Source: Siphlonurus alternatus (taxonomy: Eukaryota > Arthropoda > Insecta > Ephemeroptera > Siphlonuridae). From it: a stretch of DNA of 64,000 bases. The stretch spans positions 40,558,203 to 40,622,202 of the forward strand of contig OX463779.1 in NCBI GenBank assembly GCA_949825025.1. Reading direction: 5' to 3'. Below, piece after piece: positions 54,161 to 64,000 of this stretch. Both the position numbers and the translations under genes were made by a program. Position 1 is the first letter of the stretch. Every line of letters starts with the position of its first letter. The notes beneath the pieces are model-generated. The model saw nothing but the letters and a program-made list of their open reading frames with translations, ran no database searches and had not been told where the DNA came from.

Positions 54161-54659
54161 ATTTTTTTCCCCTTCCTATATGCCAGTCGTCTATTGCCCC
54201 AAAGCTCCCTCTTCTCTCTCCCCTTCTCTCTTTCTCTTTGTCTATTTTTTTTTCTAGATTTCCTAGATATCTTGAGTCTCATGTAATGTGGTTCAAGAGA
54301 GCTATTTTCTGCACAGTTTTACTTAATGAAAATTCGTCCTCAGGGGATTTCCACATGGTTGCATGCAGTATTCTTCAGTTTAGACCAAAGCAAATTACAC
54401 TGGTTTTAAACTTATTCTATTTTGTTGCTTCTATTATTTGCTAACCACTAGAGAAAAAAAAATAAAGAGTTTAGTCGTTATTTTCGGCAATTGAAATAGT
54501 TTTCAAATACCAAGATACAAAAATAAAATGATGTTGTATTATGCATTTAAGTATTTTTCTATACAAAAGTTTTTACATTTTATAGCAAAAAAAGTTTGGC
54601 TTGCTTCTACTGTAGTACTTGCTTGTGTATGTATATAAAGAGAGACGAAGATTTAATAT

Positions 54660-54691
54660 ATCAAATCAAATCAAATCAAATCAAATCAAAT
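54660..54691 (-). repeat. (TTTGA)n tail of the minus-strand LINE
   Basis: Six TCAAA units on the + strand follow the LINE 3' end. They differ from the (ATT)n tail of the other LINE copy. Confidence 0.85.
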
Positions 54692-55416
54692 TATTTATTA
54701 ATCTTCCTAGAAGACAAGTCACAGATAATACATCAATAAATACACATAGAGAAAAAATTCTATCTTGCTAAAAAGTCATCAATTTTATATACATTTTTAT
54801 CAAATAAAAAACACTTCACTTTCATTTTAAACAAATTAATGTTCTCTTCACTTTTTATATCTTGAGGCAGGTTATTAAAAAACAATTTTGCAGAATACAT
54901 AAGACCATTTTCATACGCTGCAGTTCGATGCAATTCCAAAACAAATGAATCCTTATGTCGAGTATTATGCGAATGAGAATATTTGCAATGATCAAAATAA
55001 TGAGAATTTTTTTTAACAAACAACAATACTCTTGCTATGTACAAAGAAGGTAAGGGCAGAATGTCTAATTCTTTAAACAATTTTCTACAACTCGTAAAAG
55101 CTGGAACATTTGCTAGGATTCTTATTGCTCTTTTTTGTAATACAAATAATCTTGACATATAGCACTGTGGAGCATGGCCCCATATTTCTATTCCATATGT
55201 AATAACAGAATGAAAGTAAGCATAATACACATATTTCAAGACATTTGTATCTACTGTATCTTTTAAACGCCTCAATACAAACAAAATTTTAGACAATTTA
55301 TTGCAAATAAAATTTATGTGATGATTCCATTTAAGATTTTTATCAATAATTAACCCAAGCAACTTTGTGTGATCTGTGAACTGTATAAACGCGTCACCAA
55401 AATGTACTGTATTGTC
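54660..55416 (-). mobile_element. 5'-truncated non-LTR retrotransposon (LINE), C-terminal RT fragment and tail
   Basis: On the minus strand the frame runs from about 55416 to a stop at 54760. It contains LLGLIIDKNLKWNHHINFIC, VITYGIEIWG, RLFVLQKRAIRIL, LPLPSLYIARVLLF, HNTRH, SAKLFFNNLP and FKMKVKCFLF, the same domain order as the remnant at 18.6 kb but a different sequence, so a related subfamily. The codons before the ATG at 55362 are still in frame (DNTVHFGDAFIQFTDHTK). RT palm and endonuclease are missing. The 3' end carries a (TTTGA)n tail (TCAAA on the + strand), and the 5' side abuts a TATC-type repeat. The frame is intact over ~218 codons, so insertion may be fairly recent. Confidence 0.85.
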
Positions 55417-55470
55417 TAAATCTATACATCTATCTATACATCTATCTATCTATAAATCTATAAATCTATC
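55416..55470. repeat. Imperfect (TCTA)n microsatellite
   Basis: TCTATACATCTATCTA-type units with TCTATAAA variants lie at the 5' truncation point of the minus-strand LINE. Confidence 0.8.
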
Positions 55471-56498
55471 CTGTTTGTAAGTCGACACTCAAAATGTATG
55501 TACAGAGCCAACACTCATGGCATGTACACAAAAAATGAGCACTTGATAAAAATACACACACACCATTAAAGTCTATAAAAATAATTTCACTAATTCTATT
55601 TTGGAAGGAAAAACAGACAAATTAATTGTCAGTAAAAAAAGTAGAAATTATGAGAATTGACTTAACAAAAAAATACTCAATTTTAAGTACACAGAAGTTT
55701 TAATATAATTTTCATAAAAAAAGAGTAAGTTTAAAACAAAGAAATAAAAGTATTACCTTCTATACAAATAAAAAGGTGTATAACGTTGAAGTATAGCAAG
55801 TTCCCTTACACTCTCGGTGATTGAATTAAGTTTTCCAATTCAATTACTCGTTGAAGCTTCTTCTTTTCTTTCAATATTTTATTTTTATTATTATTATTTG
55901 ATAAGAAAACTTTAAATATAAAAAAAAAGTTAGAAGTAAAATGAAAATGTTATATAGGAGAACTGATTTTGTTCTATCCAATATTGTCTGTAGAAAATTG
56001 TATTAATCAATCACTTCAGAAGATCATTAGGCATCAAGAGCTACTTTTCTCAGAGTCCTGATGGCATCTCTTGTCATTTCTCAGCTCCTCTCTCTGGAGG
56101 TCGATACACACTTTAGTGGGACAATGTTCCTTCTTCCTGTGCCCTCTGACCTCTTTCAAAGAGCACCAAGTAAGCACCACTCCTCCACATCACGGGGACG
56201 GATATAAGATCCTTGAACCACCATCTCATTTCCACACCTTATAAATTAACTCCTTTTTTATTTCCCCTCTAAAACATCATTATAAAAAATATTGATTTTT
56301 ATTACAGTGCAGTTGATTAAGTGGAAATTAAAATACTATAAGAGCTATTCACATGCAAGGTACTTGGCATACTTTATTTCTAAAAAATAATAAAAAAATA
56401 ATTTTTAATTTTTAAAAAAATAATAACTGCAGATTTAACATTTAGTATTAGTATCTATTATGGTATACTAGAATTTATCTTTAAATTTTAACAGGCAA

Positions 56499-56599
56499 CG
56501 ATCTTTTTGTATGGGGGCATACATGACCAAAATGTGTCAATTGCCCCAAAATACCAACCAATCAACCAATCAATCAATCAATCAATCGATCTTTTTGTA
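56499..56599 (+). mobile_element. Tiny retro-insert with 13-bp target-site duplication and (CAAT)n tail
   Basis: CGATCTTTTTGTA occurs at 56499-56511 and again at 56587-56599. Between them lies a 75-bp insert starting TGGGGGCATACATGACC and ending in CCAACCAATCAACC and (CAAT)n. This is the signature of a severely 5'-truncated LINE or SINE insertion by target-primed reverse transcription. The parent element cannot be named. Confidence 0.75.
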
Positions 56600-56835
56600 G
56601 GGCCCTTTAATTTTATATTTTAATTTTATTTTATACCACAGCATGCGCTGTGAATTTTGAGTCAAAATGAGTGTGACAACATGTAAAATTGTACCAATCG
56701 TTATCTTTTTATAACTAATTAACTCATATTACTCAGCGATATCTTCTGACGGCCACATTATATTTTTGCTAGTTTTTGCTTTGAAATTTGACATTAAAAA
56801 AAATGCAAACGATTAATAGAGGTTTAACATGGTAT

Positions 56836-57055
56836 ATTGACCGGTTCTCGTTAGATCACCACAGTAAAGCAACATTGAGCGTGTAACAAGCACTTGGATG
56901 GGTGACCGTTTCAAGTAAAAATTACAGTGCTTCCTCCTCCCTGGGGTAAATTCATCTCTCAACCCAGTGCAGTGCATTTGTGACCATGCTTTGGACATCA
57001 CTTTGGTCCATTGAGTAATAGGTGTCCGTCCTGACTGAGGTTTTCCACAGTTGAA
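56836..57055 (+). mobile_element. 5S-rRNA-derived SINE, copy 3 (3'-truncated)
   Basis: It starts TTGACCGGTTCTCGTTAGATC, less one base in the shared core, with CACTTGGATGGGTGACCGTT and then TTTGGTCCATTGAG and CTGAGGTTTTCCAC as in copy 1. Similarity stops near 57055 without a poly(A) tail. Confidence 0.8.
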
Positions 57056-57696
57056 AATTGTGATTTAAACTTGGGACCATTTTCCACTAAGGTGACAAAT
57101 GCGAGCCCCATTTGACCAGATGACATATTACATACAGTCCTATTTGACGACATTAATCATGACAATAAAAATGTCATCAAAACTTTTGTCTTAAATAAAG
57201 ATGTCGTTACCAGATTTGATATTATCATAAATAAATAAATCCTACATTATATTTTGTTATAAAAATTATTACTTTTTATCTGTAAGTGACATTTTATATT
57301 GATATTTATAACATCACATCATAAGTCAATAAAAATGGATCATTTTATTGATGTATCTGGATTTAACATGTCTCGTACAGTATACAATATATATAATAAC
57401 ATTTATGGAGTAGAAAGTATCATATGATTTTTTTTTTTAAGTTTTATTTGAAGACAAATATTATTTATCGTTCTGTAAGTCTGAAGAGAAAGAGAAAAAT
57501 CTCTGATGTGATATATAGAGGCGGAAAATATTGATATAAAAAACATTGATCTCATAGAACTTGGCATAGGTTTTAGACAATTTTAATAGTGATAGATTAA
57601 ATAGATTTAATACTATAGATTGTGATATCAAATTTCACTACTAAAATTTGCTAGGCCAAAAATTTATGCTAAATTATCTTCTATAAATATAATAAT

Positions 57697-57918
57697 ATAT
57701 CGTCCCTCATTTGCAATAATGAACTATCTGTCTACCACGATCATGGGAAAAAATACCAAGTATTTTTTTTCATGCAACGATCGTGTTTAATAATAAGCAA
57801 TCTGATCTTCTCTATATCAGGTAAATGCAACAATGAGCTTCATGTTGTACTGATTCAAAGCTCATTATTGCGCACGATTGTGCAGATATATATCACATTA
57901 TTGCAAACGAGGGATATC
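57697..57918. mobile_element. MITE-like element with CCCTC-TTTGCAATAATG ends
   Basis: CGTCCCTCATTTGCAATAAT at the left pairs with ATTATTGCAAACGAGGGATA at the right. Internal sub-palindromes include CACGATCATGGG / CAACGATCGTG and AACAATGAGCTT / AAGCTCATTATTG. Confidence 0.65.
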
Positions 57919-57943
57919 AAAAATGCTATGCAAGTAATAGCAT

Positions 57944-57985
57944 TGTACAGTGCGTTGACCAGTTCTCGTCAGATCATAAACTACT
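57944..57985 (+). mobile_element. Fragment of a 5S-SINE head
   Basis: ACAGTGCGTTGACCAGTTCT followed by CGTCAGATCA matches the first ~40 bases of the 5S SINE; the rest is missing. It lies just after the 57.7-kb MITE. Confidence 0.5.
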
Positions 57986-58022
57986 TAGCTGTGATAATAA
58001 GAGCAAGGTTCTTACTGCCCAG

Positions 58023-58109
58023 AAGTGTAGATTGTCCACTTGTGAGGTCGCTGTTACGATCTTTCACGGACGAACGAAAGTGCTTGAGAACCACGTGACT
58101 GCCTTGCAG
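58023..58109 (+). other. Exon-like CpG-rich segment near the giant palindrome
   Basis: Acceptor-like TTCTTACTGCCCAG precedes 29 open codons (KCRLSTCEVAVTIFHGRTKV...) ending CTTGCAG|GTGAAC, followed by a CpG-rich stretch with a perfect CRE (58147-58154). Its phase does not fit the phase-1 donor at 46914, so it is not the next ASPP exon by direct splicing. It may be a regulatory patch or belong to another transcript. Confidence 0.2.
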
Positions 58110-58833
58110 GTGAACGAACGGTGACGCGGAGTCCCCCGGCGTATCGTGACGTCACAGATTAAGTTATCGTGAGCATTCAGAGACCTCCGCTTGTCTTATA
58201 GCCACAAAATTGACCAAAATTTTAAAGTTCACTGTTTCTCGTACATGCATGAAAATGGTAAACTCGGAACTTGTAAATTTGTCGATTTTTTTATCACGGA
58301 GGTTTTTGATATTCTCTAATTTATTTTTTATTATAATTCCCTCATGAGTATACATATTCCGGAGTCAGGAAATTCACAAACAGTCCAATAAGAACATTTC
58401 ACATCCCGAAGGTTGTGTAGTCCAATTCCTTTTAAACGCGAAGGAAATAAACTATTATTGAATTAATATATAATAATTATAACATGATGTAATATTACAT
58501 TTTTCTTATTTACAAACTAAGAATGTGTATAAAATAAAGCACCATTCGTGGATCTATATAGGATCCAATTAATTTCATAGCGAACAAACTCTTAACATAA
58601 AATGAATTGGTGAGCCTCTGAACTTATAGCAATTAAGAGGAGGGTTGTATGTACAATATAACCAACGTTTTTCACCTGTCCCAAATTGAAGCGCTCATTC
58701 ATCAATTTTATTGAGATCACATAAAACACATAAATTAAAAACATTTATTATCAATACATCTCTTAAGAAACATATATCAATATATTATAAGTGTTCGCTA
58801 CTGACATTGGGTTGGCTGCACGGCCGATTTTAA

Positions 58834-59034
58834 ATGGCGGAAACGAAAGAGGAGGTGCTGAAATGCAGGTGTGAATTTTATGCGAATTTTTTGAGCACTG
58901 TATCTTTGTATAAATGCAGTTTTAAAAGATGCATTTCACCTGGAGGCCATCGCCTACCGCCTTTGACGTCATCGAAATGTCAGGTTCGGTTCACTATAGA
59001 TATGCATACCTGTACGCACCTGCATAACAGGTAG
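58834..59034 (+). other. 66-codon ORF in the left palindrome arm
   Basis: It starts MAETKEEVLKCRCEFYANFL and ends HLHNR. It is cysteine- and lysine-rich in the first half. The mirror copy at 60532-60732 differs by one residue (S to T at position 23). I recognise no domain. Conservation could simply reflect the high identity of the arms, so coding is not shown. Confidence 0.3.
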
Positions 59035-59578
59035 CCAATCAAAAACAATCTAGCCAAAATTCAAAATTTCAAATGCCTAGCCTATCGAAGCGGATGAGTT
59101 TTAAAACTTAAAAAATGCACATTATTCCATGTACGCGTACTGTAAAAACACACTGGGAGATAAGTAATATTACAAACGTACCTTTCATCATATTTAAATA
59201 ATATAAATTGTTTCTCAAATAGTTTCATTTTATTGAAGAGAAGATGCAATATCAAGTCCTTCCACCACTAGTCAGTTTTTAAATGATTGGCGCCGTTAGC
59301 AGCAATCAGCCAATGAAAATGTGTAAATTTATCATACTGGACTCCTTCCGTATCTGCTGAATATCTATTGAATTATTATATTAAACCTAAAATTGAGTCT
59401 CTTTTCTTATCTACGAAGATAGTAGGATGCCGTAGGATTCATATTTAACTTTATTAAGACCCTTGAATCATAATTTTTAAATGTCTTTTCAACCCCCTAT
59501 TTGCTGCTGCTAAAACCATTAGTGGAATGATTGAAAAATAAATCGAGTTTTAATTTCAACTTTCCTAGCATGGGCGTC

Positions 59579-59646
59579 TGTGGCCTAGTGGAAGTACACT
59601 TGTCAACCACGGAGAAGTTTTAGGTTCAAATCCCCTCTGGGTCATT
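59579..59646 (+). repeat. tRNA-like (A box / B box) segment, left arm
   Basis: TGGCCTAGTGG (59581-59591) fits the pol III A box exactly and GGTTCAAATCC (59623-59633) fits the B box, at tRNA-like spacing. The T-stem does not pair well and no clean anticodon arm forms, so this is a tRNA-derived (SINE-head-like) relic and not a working tRNA gene. Confidence 0.55.
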
Positions 59647-59917
59647 TTATATTTTTAGTAGCACGAGGAAGTTTATTTCACATTTTTAATGCAGACGGGG
59701 TAAAATAATATTATTATTTCTTACAATATAATTATATTATACTATTATAAGTCACACTTTTTCATATAAATACGCACTTCAAAAACTTTGCAAAAAAAAA
59801 AAAAAGCATGTCATACAATGATAGAAAAATTAATGACAAATCATAAAAAACCAAACAATTTTACCCCGTCTGAATTAAAAATGTGAAATAAACTTCCTCG
59901 TGCTACTAAAAATATAA

Positions 59918-59995
59918 AATGACCCAGAGGGGATTTGAACCTAAAACTTCTGCGTGGATGACAAGTGTACTTCCACTAGGCCACAGACGCCCATG
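59918..59995 (-). repeat. tRNA-like (A box / B box) segment, right arm
   Basis: Mirror of the left-arm segment, with A box at 59983-59973 and B box at 59941-59931 on the minus strand. The anticodon-region bases differ slightly (TCATCCACGC vs TCAACCACGG). Confidence 0.55.
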
Positions 59996-60531
59996 CTAGG
60001 AAGGTTGAAATTAAAACTCCATTTATTTTTCAATCATTCCACTAATGGTTTTAGCAGCAGCAAATAGGGGGTTGAAAAGACATTTAAAAATTATGATTCA
60101 AGGGTCTTAATAAAGTTAAATATGAATCCTACGGCATCCTACTATCTTCGTAGATAAGAAAAGAGACTCAATTTTAGGTTTAATATAATAATTCAATAGA
60201 TATTCAGCAGATACGGAAGGAGTCCAGTATGATAAATTTACACATTTTCATTGGCTGATTGCTGCTAACGGCGCCAATCATTTAAAAACTGACTAGTGGT
60301 GGAAGGACTTGATATTGCATCTTCTCTTCAATAAAATGAAACTATTTGAGAAACAATTTCTATTATTTAAATATGATGAAAGGTACGTTTGTAATATTAC
60401 TTATCTCCCAGTGTGTTTTTACAGTACGCGTACATGGAATAATGTGCATTTTTTAAGTTTTAAAACTCATCCGCTTCGATATAGGCTAGGCATTTGAAAT
60501 TTTGAATTTTGGCTAGATTGTTTTTGATTGG

Positions 60532-60732
60532 CTACCTGTTATGCAGGTGCGTACAGGTATGCATATCTATAGTGAACCGAACCTGACATTTCGATGACGT
60601 CAAAGGCGGTAGGCGATGGCCTCCAGGTGAAATGCATCTTTTAAAACTGCATTTATACAAAGTTACAGTGCTCAAAAAATTCGCATAAAATTCACACCTG
60701 CATTTCAGCACCTCCTCTTTCGTTTCCGCCAC
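60532..60732 (-). other. 66-codon ORF in the right palindrome arm (mirror copy)
   Basis: Inverted copy of the left-arm ORF with the same start and stop and one residue changed. The initiator sits ~35 bases inside the arm's outer end in both copies, so any transcript would run inward from both ends toward the loop. Confidence 0.3.
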
Positions 60733-61565
60733 TTAAAATCGGCCGTGCAGCCAACCCATTATCGTGAAATTATTGTTACAAGAAAAAATCATTTACATGG
60801 CTGAATGATTTTATAAAAAGTTCAAAATGAATATGTTTTGCATAATTATTACGTATTAGGTGACGTGTCTTGTTTGAAAATGAATATTTGAATTTGAGTT
60901 AATGGAATTTTCCTTTTGTTGTGGTGTACATATTATATAAAAAATAATATAATTAGAACAAAAAAGTGGTAGAATCGTTCAATAATCAATAAACGTTATA
61001 TAATGATGCTCATAAATAAGTTTTTAGTTAGCTACATATTTCAGTGTATTTATTCCAGATAATAAAGTTTACAAATTAGGATTAAAAACATTATTAAATA
61101 TAATCAATTTAACACTGATGGGATGATAATTAGAGATAATAAAAACAAATGCGAAACTAAATTCACATCGTAAACAGAAGAACATTTTCAGAGAAGGGAG
61201 AGAAAATTGAAAAGTTATCATCATCAATTATAGTATATCCAATTTAAACCATTGTATTAAATATTACAGTAGTTTTATTAATAATTTAATTGTTCTCTTT
61301 ATATAGTATTCAACACCTATTTTAATTTAGTAATTTTTATATTATAACTGTTTTACATATTTTAAGAAAGGAATTAAATAAATAATTAAATAAATAATTA
61401 AAAAAAAATACGTTGAAAAGTTTTAAATTAGAAAAGTTAATCTTTTTGGGTATTTTTGCAATGATATATTCTCTTCCTTCTCCTGTATATAAGGTGTAAT
61501 AACAAGGCTACGAGTTCAAAAAGAATTAGTACGGCATTTCTCATTAAAGTCTAACTGAAGAAAGA

Positions 61566-61766
61566 ATGGGCACCAACTCAAGGGCGAAACTCAAGGAGAA
61601 GATTCTTTGCAACAGTTTTAAAAGCGCTCGTCCCGTGATTTATTACCCCGGAATTCCTCGCCGCTGCCTTAGTGAGCACCATTCGTCCTGGGGGGATGTT
61701 CGCTCCTCTCACCGGCGGACTTTTCTTCATTGGGGAATATTTACATCGTTAAACACTCTAACTTAA
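61566..61766 (+). other. Unidentified 66-codon ORF in a GC-richer patch
   Basis: AGAATGGGC gives a good start context. The ORF starts MGTNSRAKLKEKILCNSFKS and later reads RRCLSEHHSSWGDVRSSHRR. No family is recognised. It is compositionally above background, but nothing else supports coding. Confidence 0.2.
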
Positions 61767-61904
61767 TTTTATTTACTTTTCTTTAATCGTCTTATGTATA
61801 AATCAGTTTATATATTTTCATTGTTCTAATATATAATATACTTAGAATGTTGTTAATATGCCCCCATTTAACACCAGCAGTACCAGCACGTGGTTTTCAT
61901 GCAA

Positions 61905-61905
<1 letters not shown>

Positions 61906-62000
<95 letters not shown>
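61906..62000. repeat. (TA)n microsatellite
   Basis: Uninterrupted TA dinucleotides for ~95 bases. The Tyr-Ile ORFs across it are artefacts. Confidence 0.95.
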
Positions 62001-62003
<3 letters not shown>

Positions 62004-63245
62004 GATTTTTTGTGGCGAAATGTTCGATTTGCAAATTATTTACGAAAATCACAAAATGTTATATACAGGTCTGGTATATTGAATAGCCTATTGAATGATA
62101 TTACGCTTATAATACGTTTTTCGTACTGAACTTTTGTATCATTTCAGTATTGTTTGAATTTTCTAACTGAACATTTTATATCGAATCAAGCTTAAATTTA
62201 GCATAAAGTTTGTAATTACAACAAAACCTTGTTATTGCTTAAAACACATTCTAATATCTTGCTGTATGTGATAACCACGATTTCTTAGCACTTTTTCAAG
62301 ATGCCTCACAATCTTCTTCGTCTCTCTTTGACGCGTCTTTTTCTTTTAGCTAAATTACACCAACGTTTTGCGTCTTTCCTCTCAGCCCTAAGGTTGCTGA
62401 TTGGCTAGTACGACGCTCACAAAAGGCGTTAAGTAAAAGAAAATAAAAAGACAACTTCTTTATATTCTTTGAACGTAGGCTGAAAAGTTATCAATTGAAT
62501 TGTTTACTCTCCCAAGAGCTACTTTTATACAGTATGTATACTTTTTCTTTCAATAGTATGGTAATTTTTAACTTTCTTACTTTTTTTTAAATAAATAAAT
62601 ATGCCTTTATAAAAAAAATATAAAATTGTTACTGGCAAAAGTGATCCAAAAAGAGGTCTGATCTCGAATGTTTACATGCTGTTTAAAGAATTTAGGTTAA
62701 GTGTATTGTAATAATTGAATGAATAAAATAATCTCATCAACTCTTTTTTTTTCTAAATAATTAACATTTTCTATGCTTGAATTAATAATTGTCCGCCATG
62801 AGATTAATCTTTTTGCTAAAGCTTATAGAATTGTTAGTGAATTGTTGCACTTGTAATTTCTTATAAATTGTTTATGTTTTATCTTTGGATGTTGTGAATG
62901 TTTATATATTACGATGAACAGCACCACAGGTTGTTATAAATTAATATAATACAATCTCAAAGCAAAAAATTAATATTAATGGTATATCGTTAAAAGTTTA
63001 AACACACATTTTAAAAGGCATTACCCCCTCCCCATTAAAATAATAATTTTACTGCACATTACTAATGAAGTCTTACTGGGTCTCATTAGACGGAAAACTG
63101 TACTTCTACCAGACTGCATGTTGCAAGTACGTACTAATAGGCAAACTGAACAACTCATGCATACATTCTGTGTATTAATATATATTCTAGATTTACATTT
63201 ACAGTCTATCATAATATAAGACTTTAATACAGTCAAATTTATTTT

Positions 63246-63445
63246 ATATCCCCGCCGGAAGTGAGTGCTTTCTTATAGACTTCCTGTACATGTCTGCATG
63301 AATTTTCAAAATTGGAAAATAATTCAGCACTTAAATAAACCTCTCATATAATAAAATTTTATTATTATAAACATCTCTCCAAAATCAATCTTCAAATACT
63401 AAAATGAAGGACCTCACTTCCGGGAACTTTAGGCGGGAATATAAA
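63246..63445. repeat. Imperfect inverted repeat, possible MITE
   Basis: CCCCGCCGGAAGTGAG at the left is matched inverted by CTCACTTCCGGGAACTTTAG plus GCGGG at the right, with an AT-rich middle. The right end has a small insertion relative to the left. Confidence 0.4.
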
Positions 63446-64000
63446 ATTAATTTGAATGATTTCAAGAACATTAAAATTGCGAAATTTCTCTGAATATATA
63501 AAATTCAAATTTTATTAATTTGAAATATATGAAAAATAAAAAATTCACAGAAATTTCCCATTTCCTGGAGTTATCTAGTATTTATTAAACTATATTTTAG
63601 CTTGTGAGAATCACATCTGCTGTCATATTTGCCAGCCGTGACATTTCTAGCACTCCGAGACATATTGTATTATTATGTATTAATTAGGTACGCCATTATT
63701 GTGGTTTATTCATGCAAGTTTAACTGACAGCACGGATGATGTAGCATGATTAAATACAATTCATGGATCATATGGTTTTTAATAACACTAATATCAAATT
63801 AACGATGCAATTTAGTAACTGTACTTGAACATCACGCTTAGTGGTAACAATTGTGTACATCTAGTCATTAATTGTCATTCATTGCCACGTAAAACGTGAT
63901 CCAATGTCTATGCCAAGAGTCTGATGATGATATACAATGAAATCGAAAACAACATCTGTTTAATATTTTACATGGAAACATCACGATAAATCGTTTCGTT

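Larger units (their letters stand above)
50017..54659. other. AT-rich sequence, no confident gene
   Basis: It holds the TC tract at 52.1 kb and the unidentified ORFs near 54 kb. A GC-richer patch at 51260-51430 has only a short frame without splice support. Confidence 0.5.
58808..60758. mobile_element. Giant near-perfect palindrome (~900-bp arms, ~150-bp loop)
   Basis: The left arm (58808-59706) and right arm (59858-60758) are inverted copies from TGGGTTGGCTGCACGGCC at the outer ends to GACGGGGTAAAAT at the loop. They differ by scattered substitutions and small indels (AAATGGCGG vs AAGTGGCGG; ATCGAAGCGG vs ATATCGAAGCGG). Each arm holds the same 66-codon ORF and one tRNA-like box pair. No target-site duplication is evident. 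A foldback transposon or a recent inverted duplication would look like this; a palindromic sequencing/assembly artefact is a third possibility, made less likely by the arm differences and the asymmetric loop. Confidence 0.85.
60759..64000. other. AT-rich sequence to the window end, no gene seen
   Basis: It contains the 61.6-kb ORF patch, the TA tract, an inverted CCAAT box (CTGATTGG) at ~62397 and the imperfect inverted repeat at 63.3 kb. No further ASPP exon is recognised. Confidence 0.5.

Noticed and set aside
53923..54444. 173-codon plus-strand ORF
   Set aside because: Low-complexity Leu/Ser/Phe composition from a pyrimidine-rich stretch; no recognised family.
59579..59646. Functional tRNA gene
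   Set aside because: A and B boxes fit, but acceptor, anticodon and T stems do not pair well. Better explained as a tRNA-derived relic.
61858..62129. Tyr-Ile repeat ORFs
   Set aside because: Translation of a (TA)n tract.

Overview
This window looks like a stretch of animal nuclear genome, most likely from an invertebrate. It is AT-rich and has no bacterial gene packing. It has canonical GT-AG splice signals, long introns, abundant microsatellites (TC, TA, ATT), 5S-rRNA-derived SINEs, 5'-truncated non-LTR retrotransposons and many palindromic MITE-like elements. The retrotransposon C-termini remind me of arthropod (perhaps crustacean) elements, but that placement is a weak inference.

The only protein gene recognised with confidence is on the + strand: an ASPP-family (PPP1R13B / TP53BP2, apoptosis-stimulating of p53 protein) homologue. 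Its anchor is the GC-rich exon 46641-46914, which encodes the conserved N-terminal helical/coiled-coil block. No later ASPP exon (proline-rich region, ankyrin repeats, SH3) was recognised in the remaining 17 kb, so the 3' part of the gene probably lies to the right. Upstream are a plausible internal exon at 1841-1899 and at least two plausible alternative first exons, 15510-15626 and 43360-43572. Two more candidates (30415-30477, 39621-39702) are weaker. All five donors end in phase 0, and the 46641 acceptor begins in phase 0, so each could splice in frame to the shared exon. The suggested layout is a long ASPP form starting left of the window, plus shorter forms started from internal promoters inside a 45-kb intron and lacking the N-terminal beta-grasp (RA-like) domain.

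The rest is intronic sequence filled with repeats. At 4.9-11.5 kb there are four foldback elements. At 17.7-19.5 kb there is a TTAA-flanked MITE, then a LINE remnant with an (ATT)n tail. At 20.6-28.1 kb there are a TA tract, two copies of one MITE family, a TTAA-flanked MITE, a 5S SINE and a large TC tract. At 34.8-40.7 kb there are TC tracts and a second 5S SINE. At 45-50 kb two foldback elements share a core but have different ends, with another MITE copy between them. At 54.7-58 kb there are a LINE remnant on the minus strand, a tiny retro-insert with a 13-bp target-site duplication, a third 5S SINE and a further MITE. At 58.8-60.8 kb there is a ~1.95-kb near-perfect palindrome whose arms each carry the same 66-codon ORF and a tRNA-like A/B-box pair.

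Most other open frames are chance frames in AT-rich or simple-sequence DNA. Family assignments come from recognition by eye. No database search or alignment was run.
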